Assembly: GCA_009617715.1 (NCBI GenBank)
Contig: VTFK01000069.1
Location: 310,001-374,000 of the forward strand
Length of the DNA: 64,000 nt
Reading direction: 5' to 3'
Origin: Plectrocnemia conspersa
Lineage: Eukaryota; Arthropoda; Insecta; Trichoptera; Polycentropodidae
Made by a program: the position numbers and the translations under genes. How positions within the stretch are numbered: position 1 is the first letter of the stretch; every line of letters starts with the position of its first letter. Under the pieces are notes generated by a model that saw only the letters and a list, made by a program, of their open reading frames with translations, was not told where the DNA came from and did not search any database. Positions 47,101 to 57,512 of the stretch are shown here, in pieces.

Positions 47101-48531
47101 TAACGTTTTAAAGCTACATACTCGGTAATATAAAATTTTCTATAAATTCTATATTGCTTAATACAAACTGATAATTAATTTTCTTCCTTTAAACAGTAAT
47201 TCGCCACTTCAAAAGATCAAGGATGAAGACGCTGCAGCTTCTCCGTCTATATTGGACGTCAGCATGTCGTCGAATTCTTCCATGGTCAGGTCCGAAACGA
47301 AGAAATACGAAGAGAAAAAAGCGACCGCCAAAACGATCCGAGAGCAGTTCTTCCACGTCACTCAATACAGAGAGGAGATATATAACTACATGAGAGAGAT
47401 AGAGGTATTGATTCGAATTTAATTTTTTCAAATTACCTATTTCTGATCTATATTTTTTTATAGAAAAAATATCGATCCCGCCCCGATTACATGCGTAGAC
47501 AGGCCGATATAACTCAATCTATGCGAGCCATCCTCGTCGATTGGCTGGTGGAGGTCAGCGAAGAGTATCGTCTGCAAACCGAAACTCTATACCTTGCCGT
47601 GTCTTATATCGATCGTTTTCTCAGCTTCATGTCCGTTGTGCGAGGCAAACTTCAACTGGTTGGAACGACTGCCATGTTCATTGCGTCGTATGTATTTCGA
47701 TTTTCGCAAGATAATAGAAAAGATTTTAATATGAGACTAATAACGTTCTGCTCTACAGGAAATTTGAAGAGATATACCCACCGGAGCTAGGAGAATTCGT
47801 ATATATAACGGACGAAACATATAACAAAAAACAAGTGTTGCGAATGGAGCATCTTATCCTCAAAGTTTTATCGTTCGATCTGTCTACGCCCACGCCGCTA
47901 GCTTTCATATCGCTGTTTTGTATATCCAACGGCCTTTCGCAGAGAACGCTTTATTTGGCGATGGTAATTGTTGTAAAGCAACATATTTGATGCTGTTATA
48001 TTATATTGACGATTTCTGTATATTTCAGTATATTTCCGAACTGTCGTTGCTGGAAGCCGAGCCGTTTTTGGTGTACCCGTCGTCGATTCTTGGAGCATCG
48101 GCTTTGGCGGTCGCGCGGCATGCTCTCTTGTGTTGTCATTGCCACAACGACACTTCAGTCGACAATGAAGAACTGATCAGTCCGTCGTCGGCTTGCATGC
48201 AGGCCGCTTGGCCGAGTGCCCTCAAACGGAGCTCGGGATATGATCTGACCGATTTGGAGGGCTGCATGAGAGAATTGGGCAGAACGCACGCCAAGGCCCT
48301 GACGCAGCCGCATCAGGCCATCGTCGAGAAATATAAATCCAACAAGTGAGTAATTTTTATCGATTAAATCTTGCCGTGTTGATTAATAATGAAGTGGCTA
48401 ATGATTTATTGCGTTTCAGACACGAAGCTGTAGCAACGATAAAGCCAAAGTCGATGTATTTGCCCGTCGATAAGTCCAACGTATCGATGAACAGCAACTC
48501 GGATTCGAACAACAAAGAAAACGAAGCATGA
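41152..48531 (+). CDS. CycA: Cyclin A
   Basis: Seven exons join in frame: 41152-41229, 46901-47124, 47197-47404, 47464-47687, 47759-47963, 48029-48345 and 48420-48531, giving 455 residues. Exon 1 encodes a destruction box, [10 protein letters not shown] (residues 5-14), and exon 2 a KEN box (37-39), both marking APC/C-dependent proteolysis. The first cyclin fold begins near 160 with [13 protein letters not shown], then MRAILVDW (190-197, the substrate-binding hydrophobic patch) and [34 protein letters not shown] and [15 protein letters not shown] are hallmarks of A-type cyclins. The second fold runs to about 420. Cyclin A activates CDK1/CDK2 in S phase and G2. The exon 1 donor (CAG|GTTCTA) is weak, but the phase fits and the D-box supports it. 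A likely poly(A) signal is at 49521-49526. Intron 1 (5.7 kb) is packed with transposons. Confidence 0.92.
41590..41955. mobile_element. Fold-back MITE family F2 in CycA intron 1
   Basis: Two opposed arms are present: AAGCAACAAAATCGTGCCGT and TCAGAAATCAAAAATCCACG on the left, then CTCTGAGAAGTGATAATTG and CTCCTATTGGTCAAAATTCG on the right. The ends near TAATATCGG and CAATATTACC match those of 52845-53170. A second partial unit precedes it at 41590-41680. Confidence 0.75.
41960..42300 (+). repeat. Repeat family F5, copy 1 (plus), CycA intron 1
   Basis: It carries CTTGACCTAATGAAAGTTC with its complementary TTTCATTAGGTC (an internal hairpin), GTTTGGGTTTGAACAGCAAA, CCAGTAGAAATATATATCTA (palindromic) and TTCACTAGTGAAAATATAAC. 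The same blocks occur inverted at 45959-46310 and directly at 61440-61735. Confidence 0.75.
42301..43039. other. Intronic stretch with a reverse-transcriptase scrap
   Basis: At 42868-42925 the plus strand reads [16 protein letters not shown], containing the YADD catalytic motif of non-LTR reverse transcriptases, without flanking RT blocks. At 42615-42741 a small ATG-started frame of 42 codons (MNTQGKVKN...) has no recognisable family and is not supported as a gene. Confidence 0.5.
43048..45127 (+). mobile_element. hAT transposon (ZBED5-like) with perfect 8-bp TSD
   Basis: The ends CAGTGTTTCCCA (43048) and TGGGAAACACTG (45127) are perfect inverted repeats, flanked on both sides by TATTAGAG (43040-43047 and 45128-45135), the 8-bp duplication of hAT elements. 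Subterminal GGTGGGGCRT repeats lie at both ends. The 2080-bp element carries a broken transposase gene. It sits in CycA intron 1 in the same orientation as the gene. Confidence 0.95.
43230..44940 (+). pseudogene. hAT transposase pseudogene, ZBED5/FAM200-like
   Basis: The reading frame is recognisable but broken. A BED-type zinc finger ([19 protein letters not shown] followed by HLKAKH) lies at about 43285-43365. A frameshift follows in an A-run near 43528. The RNase-H-like core then reads [15 protein letters not shown] (first catalytic Asp) and [14 protein letters not shown] (second), with another shift near 44010 before [21 protein letters not shown] is at about 44178. Shifts occur again near 44480 and 44862. 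The C-terminal dimerisation segment [19 protein letters not shown] is near 44787-44845. At least four frameshifts make it inactive. ZBED5-like proteins in animals derive from this transposase group. Confidence 0.9.
45136..45958. other. Intronic stretch after the hAT element
   Basis: It contains a CAATACCGGTATTG palindrome (45213-45226) and GGGTGTCCCAAAATAA at 45640-45655, which resembles the end of an IS630/Tc1-type element. No exon recognised. Confidence 0.35.
45959..46310 (-). repeat. Repeat family F5, copy 2 (minus), CycA intron 1
   Basis: This is the reverse complement of the 41960-42300 copy over nearly its whole length, including GTTATATTTTCACTAGTGAA, CTGTTCAAACTCAAACCTAA and TTGACCTAATGAAAGTTT. 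The two copies form an inverted pair around a 3.66-kb segment holding the RT scrap and the hAT element. Confidence 0.75.
46311..46900. other. End of CycA intron 1
   Basis: AT-rich, no repeat recognised. It ends in a long pyrimidine tract (about 46881-46898) and AG, a strong acceptor for CycA exon 2. Confidence 0.5.
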
Positions 48532-51279
48532 TGCACGCTTCTAAAGAAAAGACAATTTTTATACTTTTTATATTGTAATATTAGTGTTATTGACATTAAC
48601 AGTGGGACCAAAATAGAAAATATATTTTGGACAACCTTGCAAAGATGAACGGTGTCGTCTGTGACCCAAGCTGCATGTACACGTGAGAATATGATTTTTT
48701 GACATTATATCGATAAAGAAATTGATTTTCAGTCGAACGTGTGGGAGAAACACAAAATGCCATAATTATACAATTCTTATGAACGTAATAGTACAAATGT
48801 AAAATTTTTGTTTGTTTGTTTTTAATATAATTTTTTTAATATTAATTAATCTGTTCTGATAGTGTATTTATTTATGGTAAAATTGTGGCATTTTTAAAGT
48901 TAGTTAATGTAAATTTTATATACGCAAGGTACCGTAGTAGTCTTATTCTTTGTTTTATTTTTATTATTTATAAAAATATATGGTTTTGATTTTTTTTAAT
49001 ATTCCTATTTATTTTGTTATTGAATATATGCGTATATATAAATTTTCACTTTTGAATCTTGTGTAAAAATTTCGATTTTGAATATTTAGTGTCCTGTCAC
49101 TATAAACTTATGCGATTTTTAAATTGTACCAGAGATCGGTCATACAACATTTTTCGCTAATCTGTAGAAATTAGTACTTTTGAAGGCTTTTCAATCCATG
49201 ACTCAATATAAATCTCAATAATCCAGAAATCTTGAAACGAGTGTGTTCTTGATGATGTATATCTATTGTCTCTTGTCAGTTTTTATTATTATTTTATATC
49301 GTGATATTTTCGTCATTTTTATAATAATTATACAGACTTAAATTAAATCCGTCACTAATACTCATCACCAAATAATTTGATTTTATACTCCTGGACTTTT
49401 ATCTTAAGTTATATAAAAATATATATATATATTAGAGGTGGCCATACTTTTGATGATCTTGTCCCGTTTGTAATTTATCGTTGGTTAAAAACTTGCTTAG
49501 TGCAATTTTTATTATTATCAAATAAAACAATAGACTCGGTAGTTAGATATTTCACTTTTTTTATTTTATTTATTTAGATTGCTTGCTCTAAAGTTAAAAT
49601 ACGATTAGTAAGATCCATATACTGGCTATGTCTGATATATATCTTGCAAATGTTCTAGTGATACTTAGATTTAAAAATACGTAGTTAGTAAAATTAACGT
49701 TAATGTTTAATGCGCTTAATGATCAACCTCGTCGATTTTCTAATTGAAATAATCGATTAATTCGTTGTATTGTGTACATGAACAAGATTTTCAGTATTCT
49801 GCGTTTATTAATTATTATTTACTCATTAGAAAAAAGGATTTCTTATGTCAAAACAGATGCCGGTTTGTGAGCAGGTGCCGCATACTTATAATTTGCGTAT
49901 TTTTCAAGCCACTGAAAGAAAAAGTTTCTATAACTTAGTTATAGATAATATGAAAAGTATGCAGATAATCCGAAATTTAAGGAACATAAATATACAGCTC
50001 CGCCTCACGAGTTTATTGCCCAATCGTTGGCAAGTTTATTTTTGTTGAATTTAACAAAACGTTCTTGTGTTATTTTTTTTTAAATACTGAAAAGTCTAGT
50101 ATTGCCTTGTATATAATGTATACACGCACACGTGTAAAAACCATGCCTTATTTTTAAACACTTAATCAGTATCGTCAACGAGTCGTGTCGACCTTAAATT
50201 GGGACCATTAAATGTAATTTTAAATTTAAATATAAATTTGTGCCACTTTTGTAATGTAAGATTTTAGTGAATAGTCCTTGGAGATTAATCGTGACGGTGG
50301 ATACCACAAAAGTACAAATGATGATATTGGTTAAGCGACGTGTGTGCGATTCGACGTCTGTCGGTTGTATTTGTAATTATATGGAAAAATTGATTTTTGG
50401 GAATTATACCTTTTGAGAGGATGTTCATCTAAATTTGTTTGATAATTTTATATGCGAATTTCTTAAAAAAAAAACAATAAAAATACATGTGTATAATATA
50501 TAAATTCGTTTTTTTATTTATCTAACCATTTGGCTGCTACCTAGTTTATAATTTATCATAGAACTTTAAATACTGGTATTTTTATAATTCAATACTGGAA
50601 TATTGACATTGCATTTTTTCATATATTACGGTATATTTGGCAGATTTTACAGGCACCGCAAAAATATCTTAGAACTCATACCTTGAAAACAAACTGAGGA
50701 ATGGCTTCCAAATTATTTTTTTATAATGTGTGTTAGTCCCTTAGAAAGTTTTTTTTTGTTTTTAACACTGCTTGAACAAAACAATTTCAAGCCCAACTAT
50801 TTACTTTTTATGTTTGGCGTGCTGACAAACATTACTTAGCGAATATGTTTAATGAAATCAAAATTGCAAATGGATACATTCTTCATTCTTATAATATATT
50901 TATAAGGGCATATTACAATTGTAATAAATTCTTATTGTACTCAATGAATGTACTATGTAACAAAAAATGCTTGTATTATTTTTGTACTCCATAGAAAGTA
51001 AGTTAAATAAGATAACACACTAACAAATAAATTAAATAATATACTTGTGTATTATTAGATTGATTCATTTAAGTTGCAGTAGTTAGAATTTGCCCTTAGT
51101 ATTGAAAAGGTTAATTAGTGACATTCAAACACGGTGATTGTATCAGTTTGAATGAATAAAAATACTATTGTCCCATAGCTTTTTAAACTTTTTGCCTTTT
51201 GTTATATACGGGCGTTATTTATTTTGAAAGGTTGCAAAATCAGTCTCGCTACTCTTCTAAAACGTATTTTTGATCTGAT
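48532..51279. other. CycA 3' UTR and gene-free spacer
   Basis: The CycA transcript may end after AATAAA at 49521-49526 (a further candidate is at 50476-50481). The rest is AT-rich with (TA) runs and no gene or clear transposon. Confidence 0.45.
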
Positions 51280-51369
51280 TCTAAAAGCGACATTTGGGAG
51301 GGGCAGGTGGCATTTGCGCCCTCCCCCTCTTGAATTTGGTCAGAAAAATACACATCATTTAATGAAATA
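51280..51369 (+). repeat. Dispersed repeat family F3 fragment
   Basis: GACATTTGGGAGGGGCAGGT, GCCCTCCCCCTCTTGAATTT and CATCATTTAATGAAATAC match other F3 copies. The Tigger-like MITE is inserted at its right end. Confidence 0.6.
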
Positions 51370-51538
51370 CAGTAGACCCCCCAATAACACGGTAAATTTG
51401 GAACGTTCTATTTGTGTGCGTATAAAATATTTTGTAATACATACGTACGAAACAGACGCGTGTGGTGAGATATCCCCCCTTTGGCTCGCTCATACAATAG
51501 CACGTCCCCAATTTACCGTGTTATTGGGGGGTCTACTG
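51370..51538. mobile_element. Complete 169-bp Tigger/pogo-like MITE
   Basis: Terminal repeats CAGTAGACCCCCCAATAACA (51370) and its exact complement ending at 51538 extend over about 30 bases with no mismatch in the outer part. A TA dinucleotide flanks each side (51368-51369, 51539-51540). The CAGT start, poly-C run and AACACGG resemble Tigger/pogo ends. No open frame. Confidence 0.85.
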
Positions 51539-51739
51539 TACTTCGTTTACGTATATAAACCAGTCAATTTGATGGGTGTGATTAAAAATAGCTTTTCAAA
51601 AATAAAAATAATGTTAATATATTTGAATTGTTCAAATATAAAAAGTCGTAAAAAACCCAGAAAAAATACTGTCTGATACAAATCAAATCAGAATCCTGTC
51701 GGCTTGAACGTTAAAATAAACGTCGAATCGAAATATTAA

Positions 51740-51850
51740 AATAAACGACCACTGACTGGCCAACTTTTGCCCCCCCCTTCGGATAAAATTGATATGAAAA
51801 TCTAAAAAAAACATTCCTGAATCTATCCTGAAAATATTTTTTAAATGTGC
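51740..51850 (-). repeat. Dispersed repeat family F3 fragment, minus
   Basis: CCACTGACTGGCCAACTTTT and GCCCCCCC are the complement of the GGGGGGCAAATTTGGCCAGT/CAGTGG start of the 61797 copy. Confidence 0.6.
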
Positions 51851-51892
51851 CATTTCAGTGAAATCATATTTTTATGTAACTACTTATTTTAG

Positions 51893-52520
51893 TTTTTGTG
51901 CACGCTTAATTTCTTCTTTATTATTTTCCAAAGATTTTCAATAAGGTTCAAATCGGGGCTGTTCCCAGACCCCAACGATTTAATTCCGCATTTTTCCTTA
52001 TAATCTGAAATCTTTTATTAAATAATTAGTTTTATTTTAATTTGTTATCTCATTTCTAAGACATTGATAAAATTGTTGTAAAAATATAAAACTGACTATT
52101 TTCGCCCGATGACAAGGCGCAGAATTATCCATGAATGCAGTCTAAATTTGAGCCCAGGTGCTCTTCCATCGAAGGGATTAAAAATATTCAGGTTTATTTT
52201 AACATTCCGTTGATAAAATATATACTTCCCACTCTGGAATACGAAAACATTTTTCACACAGTTGACTAGATACAATAATCACGGTATTTTTCACCCTTGA
52301 CGATGAAAGTATTGCGTTCCATCTGACCCGTATAAATTAATTCTGCTTTCATCGGAGAACATCACTCTTCTCCAATCGATAGAAGTCCAATTTTTATGCC
52401 GATTAGCCCATTCCATACGTTTCTTTCACATTTTTTGGGTCAATAACGACTTTTTAGCAGCTCTACGTCTGAAGAGACTCATCCCTGAGATACCTAAGAG
52501 TTGTGTCCACACTTATTTGT
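51893..52520 (-). mobile_element. Tc1-like transposase relic
   Basis: The minus strand, read in broken frames from 52520 to 51893, gives KKSLLTQKM, MEWANRHKNWTSIDWRRV, FSDESRINLYGSDGTQYF (second catalytic Asp) and SPDLNLIENLWKIIKKKL (third catalytic region, DD34E type). The middle is eroded by stops and shifts. The N-terminal DNA-binding part and clear terminal repeats are missing. Confidence 0.85.
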
Positions 52521-52534
52521 TTGTTTTTTGTATC

Positions 52535-52690
52535 ATTGAACTCGCTGGTAATATCTACCACTTTTTTAATAATAACCCATGACGAACCTTGTCGAAGGCC
52601 TTCTTAAAATTTGTATATACAATGTCTACATGAATTCCCGCATCGAGAAATTTTGTCACCGTTTTGGTGAAAGACAGAAGGTTAGTAACA
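52535..52690 (-). mobile_element. LINE reverse-transcriptase scrap
   Basis: The minus strand reads VDIVYTNFKKAFDKVRHGLL, the first catalytic Asp block of a non-LTR RT. It is about as similar to the 5716-5790 copy as one expects within one family. It adjoins the Tc1-like relic directly. Confidence 0.7.
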
Positions 52691-52694
52691 GTGA

Positions 52695-52800
52695 AAAGTT
52701 TTAAAACTAATTATACTTTTAAAACTTTCATTAGGTATAGTCCAAAATATAAACTAAACCAACTCATCTCTTAGGGGAAAATAAGCAGAAGAAGAAGTAC
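52695..52800 (-). repeat. Repeat family F5 end fragment
   Basis: TTTTAAAACTAATTATACTT, AAAACTTTCATTAGGT and GAAAATAAGCAGAAGAAGAA match the outer end of the 45959-46310 copy. Confidence 0.55.
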
Positions 52801-52844
52801 AGTCATCTTGCATATTATATATGTTTTAAAAATATAATAGCCAT

Positions 52845-53170
52845 TCCTACCGACATTACTACGGACGTCTGATATGAGAGTATTGATTAAAATGTATTCA
52901 AACCGAATTTTGGTCAATAGGAGGGCGCAAAAACAATTATCACTTCTCAGAAGTCAAAAATTCACGTCAAAAGCAATAAAATCGTGTTGGCGACGTTGTA
53001 GTGGGAACGCTCGGTAAGAGCGTTCCCACTGCAACGGCGATGGCACGATTTTATTGCTTTTGACGTGGATTTTTGACTTCTGAGAAGTGATAATTGTTTT
53101 TTGCGCTCTCTTATTGGTCAAAATTCGGTTTAGATATGCTTCATTCGATTCTCACATATTGTAAGTCGTA
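52845..53170. mobile_element. Full fold-back MITE, family F2 type copy
   Basis: A near-complete palindrome about 325 bp long. The left arm carries AACCGAATTTTGGTCAATAG, CAAAAACAATTATCACTTCT, TCAAAAGCAATAAAATCGTG and GTAGTGGGAACGCTC. A five-base centre (GGTAA, about 53011) follows, and the right arm repeats all of these in inverted order. The ends differ, CGACATTACTACGGACGTCT at left and TACGACTTAC (minus) at right. Relatives are at 10630, 30620, 41590 and 58045. Confidence 0.85.
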
Positions 53171-53638
53171 ATATTGTTTCGTAAAGAAATAATATAAGTA
53201 ATAAATGCATTAGTTTTTTGTTATATTTAAAACAGATACGATGCTATTGTTGTATTGGTGCTGGATATTATAAATGTTTTTTTTTATTTCAATTAAAATA
53301 AAACAAAACAAAAAATATATTTAGATAACACATTATTTATTACTTTTCAAACTGTTTTTTGTATTATTTTAAAATAAATAATAATCTCATATACCACATT
53401 TGGGTATGACTGCTTCAATTACGTTCTAGTAAACATCTCTTCTTATTATCGAAATTGCCCACTGATAACTTCAGTTCAGTTCAGAATCGGTCGCGATCAG
53501 CTCTTAGAGTCAAATGTTAAACAGTAATTGAGTTCACAGAGTTCAAATCAAGAATTTAACCATTGACCTGAAAGGACTCTCCCACGCAATTATGAGCGCT
53601 CCTGTCTCAAAGTGCCGAGAGAAATAGAGAAAAAAGGA
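53171..53638. other. Upstream region of the SLC16-like gene
   Basis: It contains three overlapping TCAGTTCAG repeats (about 53472-53486), initiator-like, and a short upstream open frame (53592-53627, 11 codons, ATG...TAG) before the main ATG. No TATA box at good spacing. Confidence 0.4.
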
Positions 53639-56600
53639 ATGGAACAAAAATTACTTTTACCACCCGATGGTGGCTGGTCTTGGGCTGTTTGTTTTGCTTA
53701 TATCGTGAACAATGTGAGTATTATTTACTACTATTTCATATTAATATTAAATTTCAGTTCAACGATAAAAATGTGACATGATTGATTATTAAAAAAGTGC
53801 AGTGGTTCTCAATTTCATATATAAAATTAAAAGTATTTAATAGTATATATTTATAAAATTATTTTACAGTAAACAGCATTGGAAAACTTCCATACTAAAA
53901 CACTTCAACTTACTCGTTTGTCTAAAATATGTTTGCATCAAATATCTTAAACCCAATCATCTTAAAATATCTCTAGACTTATTTAATATAGAAAAAAATA
54001 AGGATACAAAACAATGCCATTGTAATAATTTTGAAAGTCAAATTCAATATATCTGTTATTAGTTTTAAGTACAAAAAATAGGATAAACTCACCAAGTTGA
54101 ATAATTAAAATTAAATGTAGGAATATCTATGCTGATCCTGAATATTTATTAACTGCTCAAATATTGTTGTATCTTATAAAAATGCCGCTTGAGAATAATA
54201 TTGTTGTATTTCATAAATAATATTATATGCTATTAAATAAAGACTGTTAAGTAACTCGCGCTTTACTCTTATAATATCTCGTTACTAAATTATTTTATTC
54301 TTTTACTATCTCTTTAGTGAAAAAAATTTTTAAATATGTCAATCATCATGTTTCATATTAGATATTAGGTAATTTTAATTTTAATCATTTAGATTTATTA
54401 GCTCCGTAATTTTCTATATTCTCTTCAGAATTTTTAAACCACAATGTTAGATTCCACATTTAAAAGCTATTAAAATATTTATATATCATTTCAGGGTATT
54501 TCTCTACCTCTGGTATTTGGCCTCGGATTGCTATTTCAAGAAACTTTTACATCCTTCGGCATAACTGCAATGCAAACCATGATCATCCTCAATACGAATC
54601 AAGTGATCATGATCAGTTTTGGCATGTTCACTCCTCGTTTATTAGACAAATATGGTTACAGAAAGATTGCAGCGGTCGGAGCTCTTCTTACATCCATCGG
54701 AGTACTAACAACTTCCGTGGCTAGAACAACAATTAGCTTAATTATAACTTATGGTGTCATTACAGGTTATTATTTATTTTAATAATTTATTTAGCTAATT
54801 GTTTATACACTAAACAAATATAATCAAAACATGCATATAAAATATGACATAAACATAAACAGAATATAAAAAAAGATTATCTCTTAATGCACAAAGGTGT
54901 TTCTTTATTTCATTAAAGAAACCCGTGGATTGTCCTAGGAATATTATTATACAAATTCACACCTTTGTACAATATTCCCCTGGCCGTACTCGTTTTCTTA
55001 TACATATCGATCCTTAAATTATCTCTATTTCTAGTTTTAAATAATATGTTACTCTGATAACATATTATTTTCTATCTTATATATAAACACTAAAACATTC
55101 ATCTGCAATATTTTTTGAATATCCAATCATTTCAATCTTTCAATCATATTTCTACAACAGTATATCTATTTTTATTTAAAACTACTCTCATTACCCCTAT
55201 GTTGTAATTTTTACAACATTTTCTTATCTAATTTATTAAGCATATGTAATATTATTGCATAATAATTGAAGTGGGGCAATATAATACTATTGTAATTTTT
55301 TTTTTGTATTTATACTTAACATATTTCTCATCCAAGATAATATACTTATTTATCTATTTTTTTTGATTATGTAAGTACAATGTTCCTTATTTTTTTATTA
55401 TTTACAATTACTCCTAAATATCTTATATTTATAACTATTTTTGTATTATTATCTAACATATCTTTATAATTAATAATCATACATTTAGTTTAAGTACATT
55501 ATTTTTCAATTATATTTCTATTATTCTTAATTCGTTATTTAAGTTATCTTCAAATTCTTTAACATTATCACCTATGCAACAAATTAAAGTGTCATCTGCA
55601 AACAGATGCATTTTACGTTTTTATGTATTATTATTTATATCATTAATTTTTATTATAAACAACAATGGTCCTAATTTGGATCCCTGTGATACACCATGAA
55701 ATATTTTTTTAGGCCTGGGTTTATCTTTGACGTCCATGTCTTTCTCCCTGGCTCTCGACAAATATTTTAACAAGAAGAAGAAACTGGCCAATAATATTGG
55801 ATTATTTTTCTCCGGATTGGGTCCGATTTATATGCCTCATTTGACGTCGTTTTTATATTTGTATTTTGGTTATAAAGAAGCTATTATGATTTTGGCTGCT
55901 GTGTCTATGAATTCTTTAGCGGCTGCGTTAATCCTCAGACCAATCAAATGGTATTTAAAATCCGATGAAAGCAAATCGATCAGTCAGATTTGGCAAAATG
56001 GAACTATGAAGATTAGAGCAGTTCAAAATAATCAAGAATCTTTTAATAACTGTAAGTAAAAGAATCTATAAATTTACTATCTATAGAATATGTGATTAAT
56101 TTTGTGTTTTCTAATATGTTCTAGTATTGAACGAAGATAAATCTACAGATGAAATGACCGAATACGACAAAGACTATTTGGAGGACGGCTCTCATTTTAA
56201 AATATCGTTCGGATCTCTGGACGATATCTCAGACCGAGAAATATCTATTGGAAGTAATATTACTTCAAAGTCTTCCTTAATTTTAAATAACGCTGCTTTA
56301 AATTCCAAGATCCAGAAACGTGCGACGGCAGAGGTGAATCTCAATAGTTCGTTCGATCTGTTTGACGAGATCAAATCCATAAAAGCCGATAACGAGTTCA
56401 ACGAGAATGTGGCAAACGAACGGATAATTACTAAGGAGAATATCAAGAGTGGTGAATTTTTAATCATTACTTTATCACTGGCCGTCGCAGCCGAGATCAG
56501 TTTTACCGTAATGCTGCCGTTCATGTTGAGGGACTTGGTGTTGGATGTCGTCCAGATTGGCATTGTGTTATCTGTGATATTTGCGTCAGAGTTTCTGTTC

Positions 56601-57436
56601 AAGATGACGTCACCTTCTATAGGAGAGTGGTGTCAGAAGTCAGCAAAAGCTATGTACTTCAACAGTTTGTGCATGCTCGTGTTCACAAGGACTGGTGAGT
56701 GTTTTATTTATTTATCTAATTAATGTTTTATTTATTTATCTAATTATCTAATTAATGACCTAATAAAGTAGTGTTTGTAAACATAGTATTAGGTTGTCGG
56801 ATAAGTTTGTGCTTCTCTATGATTTTATAATTTTATTGATTTAACGGTTATATAAAGAAATATACCAATCTAGTGATTAATCTATTTCAATACAATATTT
56901 TACTGGTTTGACGTGAAAGTGGAAAGCGACTGCTTATTGCTACTTTTAAGGGTCATCTCGATGGGCATAGCTTCGCTTGGTGCTAGTTAGTCTGTGTTTA
57001 TGTGTCAAGTTTAGACTGAAGTGTATTAATAATATAAACTTATACACCCATTGAGAATTAGGGGAATGTTTATTGCGGAAAAAATTGCTATTGTCTAATA
57101 AATATTTTTAGTGTGAGCATTCCTTCCAGGACTGACCATTCGGCTTCATTTCCCGTCCTTTTTACAAATGCTTTTAAACCATCTAATAGTAATTCATTCA
57201 GAATTTGTGTAACGTAACACAAATAAAGTTCTTTATAAGCTCAAATAAAGCAATTTTTACAAGCTTTTAACAAGTCATAACAACTCTTGTCTTGACAATA
57301 TGATATATTAATATAAGAAGCGTTCAGATATGCGTGTAATGCATGAAGTTTGCTACGAGTGAAATTATATTATTATATTTATTTTTAAAAGGTTTTCAAC
57401 TCAGTTTAATTTATTTTAATAAATATTGTAGGGGAC

Positions 57437-57512
<76 letters not shown>

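Noticed and set aside
53592..53627. Upstream open frame of 11 codons before the SLC16-like start
   Set aside because: Short and unsupported by conservation; noted only in the upstream-region entry.
56192..56602. 136-codon minus-strand open frame
   Set aside because: It is the antisense shadow of exon 4 of the SLC16-like gene.
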